A stretch of 8,315 nt of DNA, taken from NCBI GenBank assembly GCA_025935475.1, contig JAICVE010000113.1, positions 1-8,315 of the forward strand, read 5' to 3'. This DNA comes from Nitrospira sp. Lineage in GTDB: Bacteria > Nitrospirota > Nitrospiria > Nitrospirales > Nitrospiraceae. Below, piece after piece: positions 1-6,227 of this stretch. The translations under genes and the position numbers were made by a program. How positions within the stretch are numbered: the stretch's first letter is position 1; the number at the start of each line of letters is the position of its first letter. Under the pieces are notes generated by a model. It saw only the letters and a list, made by a program, of their open reading frames with translations, did not search any database and was not told where the DNA came from.

Positions 1-31
1 GGAGTCACCTCTACCCCCCCCTTTGTGTGTT

Positions 32-65
32 ACTCCGGTTTTACTCCCGGTTCGCTCCCGGTTTT
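32..65. repeat. Three imperfect tandem CTCCCGGTT-like units
   Basis: ACTCCGGTTTT (32-42), ACTCCCGGTTCG (43-54) and CTCCCGGTTTT (55-65) follow one another directly with a period of 11 to 12 bases, close to one helical turn. The first copy lacks one C. The position about 130 bases from the candidate attachment core would suit protein-binding arm sites, but no function can be shown from the sequence alone. Confidence 0.5.
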
Positions 66-138
66 GCCCTCGATCTTAGATGCCTTTCAATCTCACTTCA
101 TCACACCAATAAGCGGCTATTTCGCCGCTCTGGATGCT

Positions 139-168
139 GGAATGAGTGCACTCTAGCGCACTCAATCC
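139..168. repeat. Inverted repeat with 11-base arms
   Basis: GGAATGAGTGC (139-149) and GCACTCAATCC (158-168) are complementary except for one A-A mismatch, around an eight-base spacer. No T-run follows on either strand, so it is a poor intrinsic terminator. A binding site for a dimeric protein near the element end is possible. Confidence 0.5.
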
Positions 169-192
169 CACACAGTCACATTTTGCCAAGAC

Positions 193-241
193 CGCCTTGC
201 CAAGGCGAGGGTCGAGGGTTCAAATCCCTTTTCCCGCTCCA
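193..241 (+). other. 3' fragment of tRNA-Gly(GCC); candidate att site
   Basis: The fragment reads as the 3' part of a tRNA. It has anticodon-stem bases (193-196), a seven-base loop TTGCCAA (197-203) with anticodon GCC (199-201), and the 3' anticodon stem (204-208). Then come a five-base variable loop (209-213), the T stem and loop (214-230, loop TTCAAAT), the 3' acceptor strand TTCCCGC (231-237), discriminator T and encoded CCA (239-241). The matching 5' acceptor strand GCGGGAA and a D arm are absent upstream. Pairing fails at the outermost anticodon-stem pair (C192 against A208), which suggests that identity to the parental tRNA begins at about 193. Integrases of the tyrosine family commonly recombine in this part of tRNA genes and leave exactly such a 3' duplicate. 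A decayed tRNA gene is the alternative. Confidence 0.8.
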
Positions 242-370
242 ACTTTCAAGCATTGGAGATGATCCCTCTCTCGACGGAAGGACTTCTACTTCACGTGGGC
301 GAGTGGGCTCGTCTTGGGTGTGAACGTCGCAACCAGATATGGCGTATCTAGCGAAGCGGAAAGTGGAGTG

Positions 371-2554
371 CTATTCGCGGGTGCGCACGAGCCGTTTCAG
401 TACGGCGAGGTCTTTGACAGCTTGCGTCAGTTCCTCGCTCGACAGTGAGCCAACGCCGAAACGCGCTCGACAATAGAGCGTCGTCAGTCTAACGACGGTG
501 GATTCAGCGGCTTCCCATCGCTCGCTCACAAGTCGCGACGCCTCCGTAGGGGTTGTCGACGGGGTAATGCGTATTCCCCGCCGCGCAGACAATTCCAACA
601 TCTTCCTGTACACGTGAACGATCTGCTGCTGCGTTCTGGCCGTGGGGCGTTTGGTTCCGCGGCCGTACGGCCATCGGTCTGAGATCAAGAGAATCAGACT
701 GGTGACGCCAATCGCCAAGACCAATAGCAACGCCCATAACATGGTTCGATGAAGTACCTGCACTCGCTCCGCCCAAGTTCGCACAAACTGAGTGGATGCG
801 ACACCGACGGCGGACGTCCATTGACCGAGCGCATCACGGACGGAATCACTGCCGTCCCGTAAACTGTGGATGATGGCCAATTGATCCCGGCCGCTGTACC
901 GGATGAACACACGATCCCAATCGAGGCGCAGTGATTCCGCAAACCGTTGAAATGCGACCCAGGCGGAAGGAGCCAAGGCCAAAGGGTTTGAAGGCGTTGG
1001 ATCCATCGTGATCCACCCTGATTGCGGGTAATACATTTCCACCCACGCATGAGCATCACGTTGCCGGACGGTGTAGTAGTTTCCGAACTCGTTCCATTCC
1101 GTTGCCAAGAATCCTGTCACCAATCGCGACGGGATGCCGATGGTTCTGAGCATGAGCACCATCGCCGTGGCATAATGTTCGCAGTATCCAGTCTTCCTGG
1201 TAAACAGAAACTCGTCAATCGGTTGACCGGAGCTTGTCGTGCCCACCTCAAGGCTGTAGGCGTAATTCGACAACAGATGTTGCAGCACCGCCGTGGCCTT
1301 CTCGTAAGGCGAGGCGGCTCCGCGCGTCACACGATGGGCTAATTCTGCAATGCGATCGGAGTGAGCGGGAACCTGGAGGTACCGGTCGCGGATGGCGGGG
1401 GGATACTCTAGGATTGCGGAGGACTGTTCGTCAGGCAGAACGCGGTGTTCGCGCGACACAACGGAATAGCGCATCCGTGATGTTGAGGAATACGGCAGGT
1501 GAAGACCAGTCATGCTGTCGACCTGCACGCCTGGGAACTCACCGCTCACCGATTCGGCGAAAGGAGCGGCAAACAGCACCGACGTATCCAAGGCCTCGAG
1601 CAAAATGTCCTGACGCAGCGATTCAGAGAGACTGGACAGACTTCGGTTGCCTCCCGAGCGAACCGCGAATATGCCGTCGGCCACAAGGCCGAGGCCGCGG
1701 CGTTGCCGGTTGCCCGAACTCCACGATCGGCCGTTGTACTGATCGTAGGCAAGACCCCGCAGGTAGAATCGCTCTCTGCTGCCAACCGCCTGATCCGGCA
1801 ACTCTATTCGCATCACGATCTGCGGGTCCTCTTTCACGGACCCGATCATGCCGAGATCGACTCGTTCCGAAAATCCCGTCGTCCGCAGGCCTTCTCCTTG
1901 CGGCTTTTGCAGGATGCCGATGCTGATGCGGGGAAGCAGAAAAAAAATCAGAAGCGTCAACGCAAACGTCGAGACGGCGATGCCGTTCGTTAACCAGAAA
2001 AACCTCCCTGTGATCTGCAGAGATGCGGCAGGATCGGCATCTGCCCCGCTGGCCGAAAGAGGAGGGCATGCGGCAGTTCTGCCGGTCAAATGATACAGCA
2101 GCAAGCTCCAGACCGCCGCCAAACCATACAGCACGAAGACCGACACGTACCACAAATCGGTGGTCAACGCTGCCGAGGCCAGCACCGCCATGAGAGAGAT
2201 CGCATAGAGATGGCGGTAGTCTCGGCGATCCTGCAGAGTGATGAGTTTAACGTTGAGGAGGATGACGAGGAAGTGGATGCCGGCCGGAAGCAGATCCCGG
2301 GAGATAGTCGTAACGTCCACGATAAAGAGTGCGAACGCGCCAATCAACACCGCATTCCAGAGGATTGGTGCGGCGGGGAGGGCAATGCCACGGCGGCCGG
2401 CCGGCCAACCGGCTGACTGCAGGACGGCGTAGATCATCGCCGTCACGGTCATAGCCGTCAACCAGATCGGAATACTTCGCGCCAACAGCAGCCCCAAAAA
2501 TCCTGTGGCGGCCAAGAGGACGGCGCTGCCTCTGAGGGCCTGCTCAAAAATCAT
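371..2554 (-). CDS. TgpA-like membrane transglutaminase (DUF3488 / transglutaminase core / DUF4129)
   Basis: This 727-residue protein has the full TgpA-family layout. A cluster of N-terminal membrane segments spans roughly residues 10-155, with a further one at about 187-208. The soluble transglutaminase-like core follows, with the triad visible as C458 (in GYCEHYA), H502 (in DAHAWVE) and D518 (in MDPTP). A single membrane segment lies at about 604-624, followed by a C-terminal DUF4129-like domain. By family knowledge the catalytic part faces the periplasm and acts on protein or peptide amide bonds at the envelope; the substrate is not known here. The ATG overlaps the end of the DUF58 gene by 11 nt and has GAGG (2564-2567) nine bases upstream, so translational coupling is likely. 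It is the last gene of the operon; I see no clear intrinsic terminator between 242 and 370. All catalytic residues are present, so it should be active. Confidence 0.93.
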   Translation of the reverse strand: MIFEQALRGSAVLLAATGFLGLLLARSIPIWLTAMTVTAMIYAVLQSAGWPAGRRGIALPAAPILWNAVLIGAFALFIVDVTTISRDLLPAGIHFLVILLNVKLITLQDRRDYRHLYAISLMAVLASAALTTDLWYVSVFVLYGLAAVWSLLLYHLTGRTAACPPLSASGADADPAASLQITGRFFWLTNGIAVSTFALTLLIFFLLPRISIGILQKPQGEGLRTTGFSERVDLGMIGSVKEDPQIVMRIELPDQAVGSRERFYLRGLAYDQYNGRSWSSGNRQRRGLGLVADGIFAVRSGGNRSLSSLSESLRQDILLEALDTSVLFAAPFAESVSGEFPGVQVDSMTGLHLPYSSTSRMRYSVVSREHRVLPDEQSSAILEYPPAIRDRYLQVPAHSDRIAELAHRVTRGAASPYEKATAVLQHLLSNYAYSLEVGTTSSGQPIDEFLFTRKTGYCEHYATAMVLMLRTIGIPSRLVTGFLATEWNEFGNYYTVRQRDAHAWVEMYYPQSGWITMDPTPSNPLALAPSAWVAFQRFAESLRLDWDRVFIRYSGRDQLAIIHSLRDGSDSVRDALGQWTSAVGVASTQFVRTWAERVQVLHRTMLWALLLVLAIGVTSLILLISDRWPYGRGTKRPTARTQQQIVHVYRKMLELSARRGIRITPSTTPTEASRLVSERWEAAESTVVRLTTLYCRARFGVGSLSSEELTQAVKDLAVLKRLVRTRE

Positions 2555-3686
2555 GCGTCAGAGCCTCGATGTGGGATGCGTCCAACATGCGGTCGACCGC
2601 CATGGGCGGAAACAGAGTGGGATCGGACCACGGCATGACGCCGACGGTGTAGCCACGTTCGGCGTCACACCCGAGGTCCCACAATGGATCGATGGAGGGC
2701 TTCTCGCTGGATTGGGGAAACCGACGTTCGCAGAGGGCGAGCATCCGGAGCATGGCCACAAGATGGTCCGATCCGGAACCCAATCCCGAATCCGCTGCAT
2801 GGACGATCAGACGCAAGGGATACGACTTTTGCGAAAGGTGCCAGAGGAGCGAGGCGACGAGCGTCACGCTCTGTTCAAAGAGTGCCTCGTGATCGTCCGG
2901 TGCCAACGTTGAAAGGGCTATGGTGATGCGTCGTTGGTCCTCGGCTTCGGTTTCACGAACCATCAGCTTGGAGGTACGCGCAGTGCTCATCCAGTGGATG
3001 GCACGGGAGTCATCTCCAGGACAGTACAAACGTAAATTATACAGCTGCGTCCCAGGTCCACGCCGCGGAAACGACAACCCTTGACCTTCGCTGACAAGTT
3101 CGTCGACAAATCGGAGCGACAGTGGCCTGATCGGAGGGCTGACCGGAATTTCCGCCGGAACGCGATAGAGCGCCCGTTTGAGAAACAATCCAAAGGGGAA
3201 CGACGTCTCGGCTCTGATGCCTTCGAGTTTCAGTCGTCCTCGGGTGGTGGCCAAGATGGGATAGGAAAGTAGTGTCGAGCGCTGTGCCGACAAATGGTCC
3301 ACGAACAGCCCGCGGTCGAGATTCTGTCCGTCGACGACGTCAAAGAGGCGAAGTGAAAAGCTCGGCAGCCAGGGACTACGATTGGTGACCGAGAGGGTGA
3401 CCGTCGTCGATTGGTTGGCCATGATGAGATCTGGCACATGCCGATGGAAGTCGAGTCGGCGCAAACATTGCTCGGACAGGAGACCGGAGATCACCACGAT
3501 GCTCAGCATCATCGCTAGCAGCAGATAGAAAAGATTGTTCCCGGTGTTGACGGCTGCCACGCCGATACCGATCGTGAACAACAAGAAGCGTGTGCCATCG
3601 GACGTCAGTCGGAGCGACCGGCGGGTAACCAGAAAGCGGAGTTGGGATCCGAGACGGGCGGGGCACACGTGCGTGAAGCGGTTCAT
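2544..3686 (-). CDS. DUF58 family protein
   Basis: This 380-residue protein has two adjacent membrane segments near the N terminus (about 34-48 and 52-71). The hallmark DUF58 stretch lies around residues 218-250, with LRLYCPGDDSRAIHW followed by KLMVRE. A phenylalanine/proline-rich FPFG motif at 163-166 is also typical. DUF58 proteins are usual partners of MoxR ATPases and carry a von Willebrand A-like fold; the gene sits between those expected neighbours. I chose the ATG at 3686 because AGG (3693-3695) lies six bases upstream and it leaves a 25-nt gap after the ATPase stop. The frame stays open to a TTG at 3770 inside the ATPase gene, but that would add a serine-rich, non-conserved leader. 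An ATG at 3701 is also possible but has no ribosome-binding site. The molecular role in this organism is unknown; membrane anchoring and assembly of envelope complexes is the common proposal. Confidence 0.92.
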   Translation of the reverse strand: MNRFTHVCPARLGSQLRFLVTRRSLRLTSDGTRFLLFTIGIGVAAVNTGNNLFYLLLAMMLSIVVISGLLSEQCLRRLDFHRHVPDLIMANQSTTVTLSVTNRSPWLPSFSLRLFDVVDGQNLDRGLFVDHLSAQRSTLLSYPILATTRGRLKLEGIRAETSFPFGLFLKRALYRVPAEIPVSPPIRPLSLRFVDELVSEGQGLSFPRRGPGTQLYNLRLYCPGDDSRAIHWMSTARTSKLMVRETEAEDQRRITIALSTLAPDDHEALFEQSVTLVASLLWHLSQKSYPLRLIVHAADSGLGSGSDHLVAMLRMLALCERRFPQSSEKPSIDPLWDLGCDAERGYTVGVMPWSDPTLFPPMAVDRMLDASHIEALTHDF

Positions 3687-3711
3687 CGCAGGCCTGACCA
3701 TGGCCGTGGAT

Positions 3712-4653
3712 TCAGACAGGAACGGGAATGGTGTCGACGATGTCGAGGAGGACGCGCTCGGCTTGTTCAAAGCTCTGCATCCGCATGCCTTGCGCCCGGC
3801 TCAGCATGACTCGGTGCGAAAGGACGATGGGCGTCAATTCCTTCACGTCGTCCGGCAGGCAGAAATCGCGACCACGCACCAGCGCCAACGCTTTGGCCGC
3901 ATTGCTGAGGGCCAGGGCTCCTCTCGTGCTCACGCCGAGAGACAAGAGCTCGCTCTGTCTGGTGGCATGAACGAGAGCCAGAAGATATTCGCTGATACTC
4001 TCATCCATATGCACGTGCTCGATCCGACGTTGAAGTTCCAGCACGTCCTGGGTGGAAAGCACCGGGGCCAGGATATCGGCCGGATGCAGCGCGTACGGAC
4101 GATGAAGCACCTTCAGTTCCTCTTCGACTGACGGATAGCCGATGCGCAAGCGCATCAAGAACCGGTCGAGTTGGGATTCCGGAAGCGGAAAGGTACCGTG
4201 ATACTCGGCAGGATTTTGCGTGGCAATGACCATGAACGGCTGCTTGAGCGAATGGGTCTGATTGTCCACCGAGATCTGTGCCTCACTCATCGCTTCCAGC
4301 AGGCTGCTTTGTGTTTTAGGGGTCGTCCGATTGATTTCATCGGCAAGAACGATATTGGCGAAAATTGGACCAGGCACGAATTCAAACGCCTGTTGTTGGC
4401 GGTTGAAGATCGAGACGCCGACGATATCGGAGGGCAACAAATCGCTCGTGAACTGTATGCGCTTGAACGAACAGTCCAGGGAACGGGCCAGGCTATGCGC
4501 GAGCGTTGTCTTGCCCACACCCGGGACGTCTTCGAGCAGCAAGTGTCCTCGGGCCAGGAGACAGACGACCGCCATCTCGATGACGTGAGATTTTCCCTTA
4601 ATCACGCGGGCAATATTGTCCTGAATGGCTTGAAGAGGGCGGGGGACGTTCAT
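3712..4653 (-). CDS. MoxR-family AAA+ ATPase
   Basis: This 313-residue protein is the normal length for the MoxR family. Walker A is VPGVGKTT (43-50), Walker B is IVLADEIN (101-108, with D105 and E106), sensor 1 is ATQNP (144-148), an arginine-finger-like LDRF lies at 162-165, and sensor 2 is STRGAL (242-247, with R244). All nucleotide-binding and hydrolysis residues are therefore present. MoxR ATPases act in the cytoplasm as hexameric chaperones that remodel or activate partner proteins, most often the DUF58 or VWA protein encoded next to them, as here. An in-frame TAA at 4660-4662 lies two codons before the ATG, so the start cannot be further upstream. There is no recognisable Shine-Dalgarno sequence, which is odd for the first gene of an operon. 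The specific client is inferred from context only. Confidence 0.95.
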   Translation of the reverse strand: MNVPRPLQAIQDNIARVIKGKSHVIEMAVVCLLARGHLLLEDVPGVGKTTLAHSLARSLDCSFKRIQFTSDLLPSDIVGVSIFNRQQQAFEFVPGPIFANIVLADEINRTTPKTQSSLLEAMSEAQISVDNQTHSLKQPFMVIATQNPAEYHGTFPLPESQLDRFLMRLRIGYPSVEEELKVLHRPYALHPADILAPVLSTQDVLELQRRIEHVHMDESISEYLLALVHATRQSELLSLGVSTRGALALSNAAKALALVRGRDFCLPDDVKELTPIVLSHRVMLSRAQGMRMQSFEQAERVLLDIVDTIPVPV

Positions 4654-4707
4654 CGGGGATTATCGGCTCTGGTGGCTACGAAATGGATGATGGCGTGACA
4701 CCGCTGA

Positions 4708-4736
4708 AGTCTAACAAAGGGTCGAGGGGCGGTCAA
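4708..4736 (-). promoter_or_regulatory. Predicted sigma70-type promoter of the ATPase/DUF58/transglutaminase operon
   Basis: On the minus strand TTGACC (4731-4736) and TAGACT (4708-4713) are separated by exactly 17 bases. A TGT directly before the -10 supplies an extended -10 element, and AAAAA precedes the -35. Transcription would start near 4700 and give a leader of roughly 47 nt before the ATG at 4653. This is a prediction from consensus similarity. Confidence 0.65.
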
Positions 4737-4773
4737 TTTTTCTGCCGATTCCAGCACACGAGGCGCCATCAGC

Positions 4774-6087
4774 TCATGGTTCGGGGACGGCGATGACCAT
4801 CCAAGGAGGGGCTTCTTCCACCATGTCGCCAAACCGTCTGGCAGTACTGCTGGCTGGCATGTTGGGAAAGACCGCTCCGCGGCGGATCATGACCGAACGA
4901 AACCTGTAGTTGTCTCGGAGCCGGGCCGTGGGTAGAGCACGAGGAAGGTTGGTGCGCAAGGGCGCGCAGGTCGAGAGACTCAGCACTTCTCCGATCGGAA
5001 GCGCCGAAAGTCGTGTGTAGACATCGCCAAAAATCGAGGGCAGGTTGTCGGGTGTGAACGGCTCATCTTTCGGCCGGTATCGTTCCCCTTCGAGCAGCTG
5101 TGCCAGCACTTCCCAGAATACCTGACTGTCAACGGCACCCAACAGGCCCAGGTGACCGGAGCGCGCCAGCAGGTCCAGAAGAGCCAGCGGGCCACGGATC
5201 TCAAACTTCCAAGGCGGAAACAGCAGCCTTTGGTCACGATGCCGTACTTCGAGGGCGGATTCCTTGCCATATCGGACGTGGCGGAACACCCCCTTTAAGC
5301 GGTGTAACTCCTCTTCAATGACTTCGGGGGATAACCGCGTCGGCTCGTAGGCGAATGTCGGAGTCGCGGGCGCCCAGCAGGCGGTGATGGCATAGCGGGT
5401 GGCGAGCCTGCCGCTGCCCGCCAGGTTGTCGAATTCGCACATGTCGTGGTCTGGCAGAAATTGAAATGACAGATCTGGGCGCGAGCGGAGGTGTTGAACC
5501 ATCTCAGGTGACGGATGCAGGGGACCGCCGAGCTTCGATTGAGGGTGTAAGCGGTCGATGGCATGGAGAACTAGTGTTCGGTTCTGTTGTCGGATTTTCG
5601 GTGCATAGAGATCCGCCACCTCAGCGGCGAACGAGAGATCGCCGGCTCCAAGGTCAAGAAGCGAAGGAACATCTGACGTCAACAAAAGCTCAAAAGGCAT
5701 CGCATGATCGCCTAGAAATGCCGACACGATTTCGCTGTCAATCGAGGGAGCCTGCCAACGGGAAGGTGGTGCTTCCACCAGATCGAAGTACACGCCCAAG
5801 GCTCGAAGCGCCTTGCTCGGCGGCAGACCGGTAATGGTCCTCAGGCTATGGCCGGACAAGTCCTGGATGCGTTGAGCCTTCCCATGATTCAATGCAGTGA
5901 GGAGCGAATCTTGGACCGCCGGCGGTAGGTCGGAGGCGCGGACACGTTCAATCAGACGGTGAAGTGTGTGGGTCAGCTGCGAGGCCTCGAGAAGGCGCCG
6001 TGAGCGCTCCCACTCCTGGCCTCGTTGTTGGAGGTGTCTCGTGAGTTGCGATCGAAATGCTTCAAGGAACTGGTCGTGAGGGGTCAT
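4774..6087 (-). CDS. Unassigned protein with class I methyltransferase-like motif
   Basis: I do not recognise this 437-residue protein. Its clearest feature is LLDLGAGDLSF (143-153), which matches the glycine-rich motif I of Rossmann-fold S-adenosylmethionine-dependent methyltransferases. It is followed at a suitable distance by a hydrophobic strand ending in an acidic residue (LVLHAID, D178). The N-terminal 120 residues are helical and charged. The C-terminal half contains no motif I can name, although FPPWKFEIRGP (290-300) looks like a conserved block. There is no signal peptide or membrane segment, so it should be cytoplasmic. The ATG has no Shine-Dalgarno sequence. The gene is divergent from the ChaN-family gene, has its own predicted promoter, and is separated from the downstream ATPase operon by 120 nt that carries another promoter. 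It is therefore probably an independent unit. Methyl transfer is inference; the substrate is unknown. Confidence 0.85.
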   Translation of the reverse strand: MTPHDQFLEAFRSQLTRHLQQRGQEWERSRRLLEASQLTHTLHRLIERVRASDLPPAVQDSLLTALNHGKAQRIQDLSGHSLRTITGLPPSKALRALGVYFDLVEAPPSRWQAPSIDSEIVSAFLGDHAMPFELLLTSDVPSLLDLGAGDLSFAAEVADLYAPKIRQQNRTLVLHAIDRLHPQSKLGGPLHPSPEMVQHLRSRPDLSFQFLPDHDMCEFDNLAGSGRLATRYAITACWAPATPTFAYEPTRLSPEVIEEELHRLKGVFRHVRYGKESALEVRHRDQRLLFPPWKFEIRGPLALLDLLARSGHLGLLGAVDSQVFWEVLAQLLEGERYRPKDEPFTPDNLPSIFGDVYTRLSALPIGEVLSLSTCAPLRTNLPRALPTARLRDNYRFRSVMIRRGAVFPNMPASSTARRFGDMVEEAPPWMVIAVPEP

Positions 6088-6106
6088 TAACGCGTCGAAG
6101 CGACAA

Positions 6107-6132
6107 TCGGCAGTCTTGCTCGGCAGTCTTGC
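6107..6132. repeat. Perfect 13-bp tandem duplication in the predicted leader
   Basis: TCGGCAGTCTTGC occurs twice back to back (6107-6119 and 6120-6132). It lies between the predicted transcription start (near 6143) and the ATG at 6087 of the minus-strand methyltransferase-like gene. A third GTCTTGC is at 6187-6193, just upstream of that gene's -35 hexamer. It could be a repressor site or a slippage duplication. Confidence 0.6.
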
Positions 6133-6149
6133 GATGGTCGAGCGTTGTC

Positions 6150-6178
6150 AGCATAACGGCCCCATCGCCACCGGTCAA
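6150..6178 (-). promoter_or_regulatory. Predicted sigma70-type promoter of the methyltransferase-like gene
   Basis: On the minus strand TTGACC (6173-6178) and TATGCT (6150-6155) have a 17-base spacer. The predicted start near 6143 gives a leader of about 55 nt that contains the 13-bp tandem repeat. The -35 hexamer is the same as in the promoter of the downstream ATPase operon. Confidence 0.65.
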
Positions 6179-6227
6179 GATTGGTTGTCTTGCCGAGCCC
6201 AGACGCGTGTGCTAGGAACAAAGACAG

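Larger units (their letters stand above)
1..192. mobile_element. Presumed distal tip of an integrated element (non-coding)
   Basis: No credible gene is seen here; the plus-strand reading frame from 27 to 323 runs through the tRNA fragment and has no recognisable protein character. The stretch lies immediately upstream of a 3' tRNA-Gly fragment, so by the normal geometry of tRNA-targeted integration it should be the end of the inserted element, with the intact tRNA gene beyond the far end outside this window. It contains an eight-C run (14-21), three imperfect tandem copies of a CTCCCGGTT-like unit (32-65), an AGCGGC/GCCGCT inverted repeat (112-129) and a longer inverted repeat (139-168). Such repeats are common near recombinase and excisionase binding sites, but no integrase gene is present to prove it. 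The assignment to an element is inference. Confidence 0.45.

Noticed and set aside
27..323. Plus-strand open frame of 98 codons at the left end
   Set aside because: It runs through the tRNA-Gly fragment, has no family resemblance or ribosome-binding site, and looks like translated non-coding DNA.
242..370. Search for an intrinsic terminator at the end of the transglutaminase operon
   Set aside because: Only a weak GCGAA/TTCGC pairing (around 351-378) was found, with a long loop and no T-run.
1234..1993. Long plus-strand frames opposite the transglutaminase gene
   Set aside because: They are arginine-, serine- and proline-rich antisense shadows of a clearly recognised gene, as expected in GC-rich DNA.
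3687..3770. N-terminal extension of the DUF58 protein from a TTG at 3770
   Set aside because: It would overlap the ATPase gene by 59 bases, add a low-complexity serine-rich leader and use a rare start, while the ATG at 3686 has a ribosome-binding site.
3535..4698. Plus-strand frames of 198 and 175 codons opposite the ATPase gene
   Set aside because: The opposite strand encodes an intact MoxR ATPase with every motif; these frames show no protein signature of their own.
4737..4773. Possible terminator after the methyltransferase-like gene
   Set aside because: The GCTGAT/ATCGGC stem needs a wobble pair, has a poorly paired interior, and is followed by A rather than T residues in the direction of transcription.
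6129..6157. Possible plus-strand promoter TTGCGA-N17-CATAAC for the ChaN-family gene
   Set aside because: Only four of six bases match in each hexamer and it overlaps the better minus-strand promoter and the tandem repeat; too weak to annotate.
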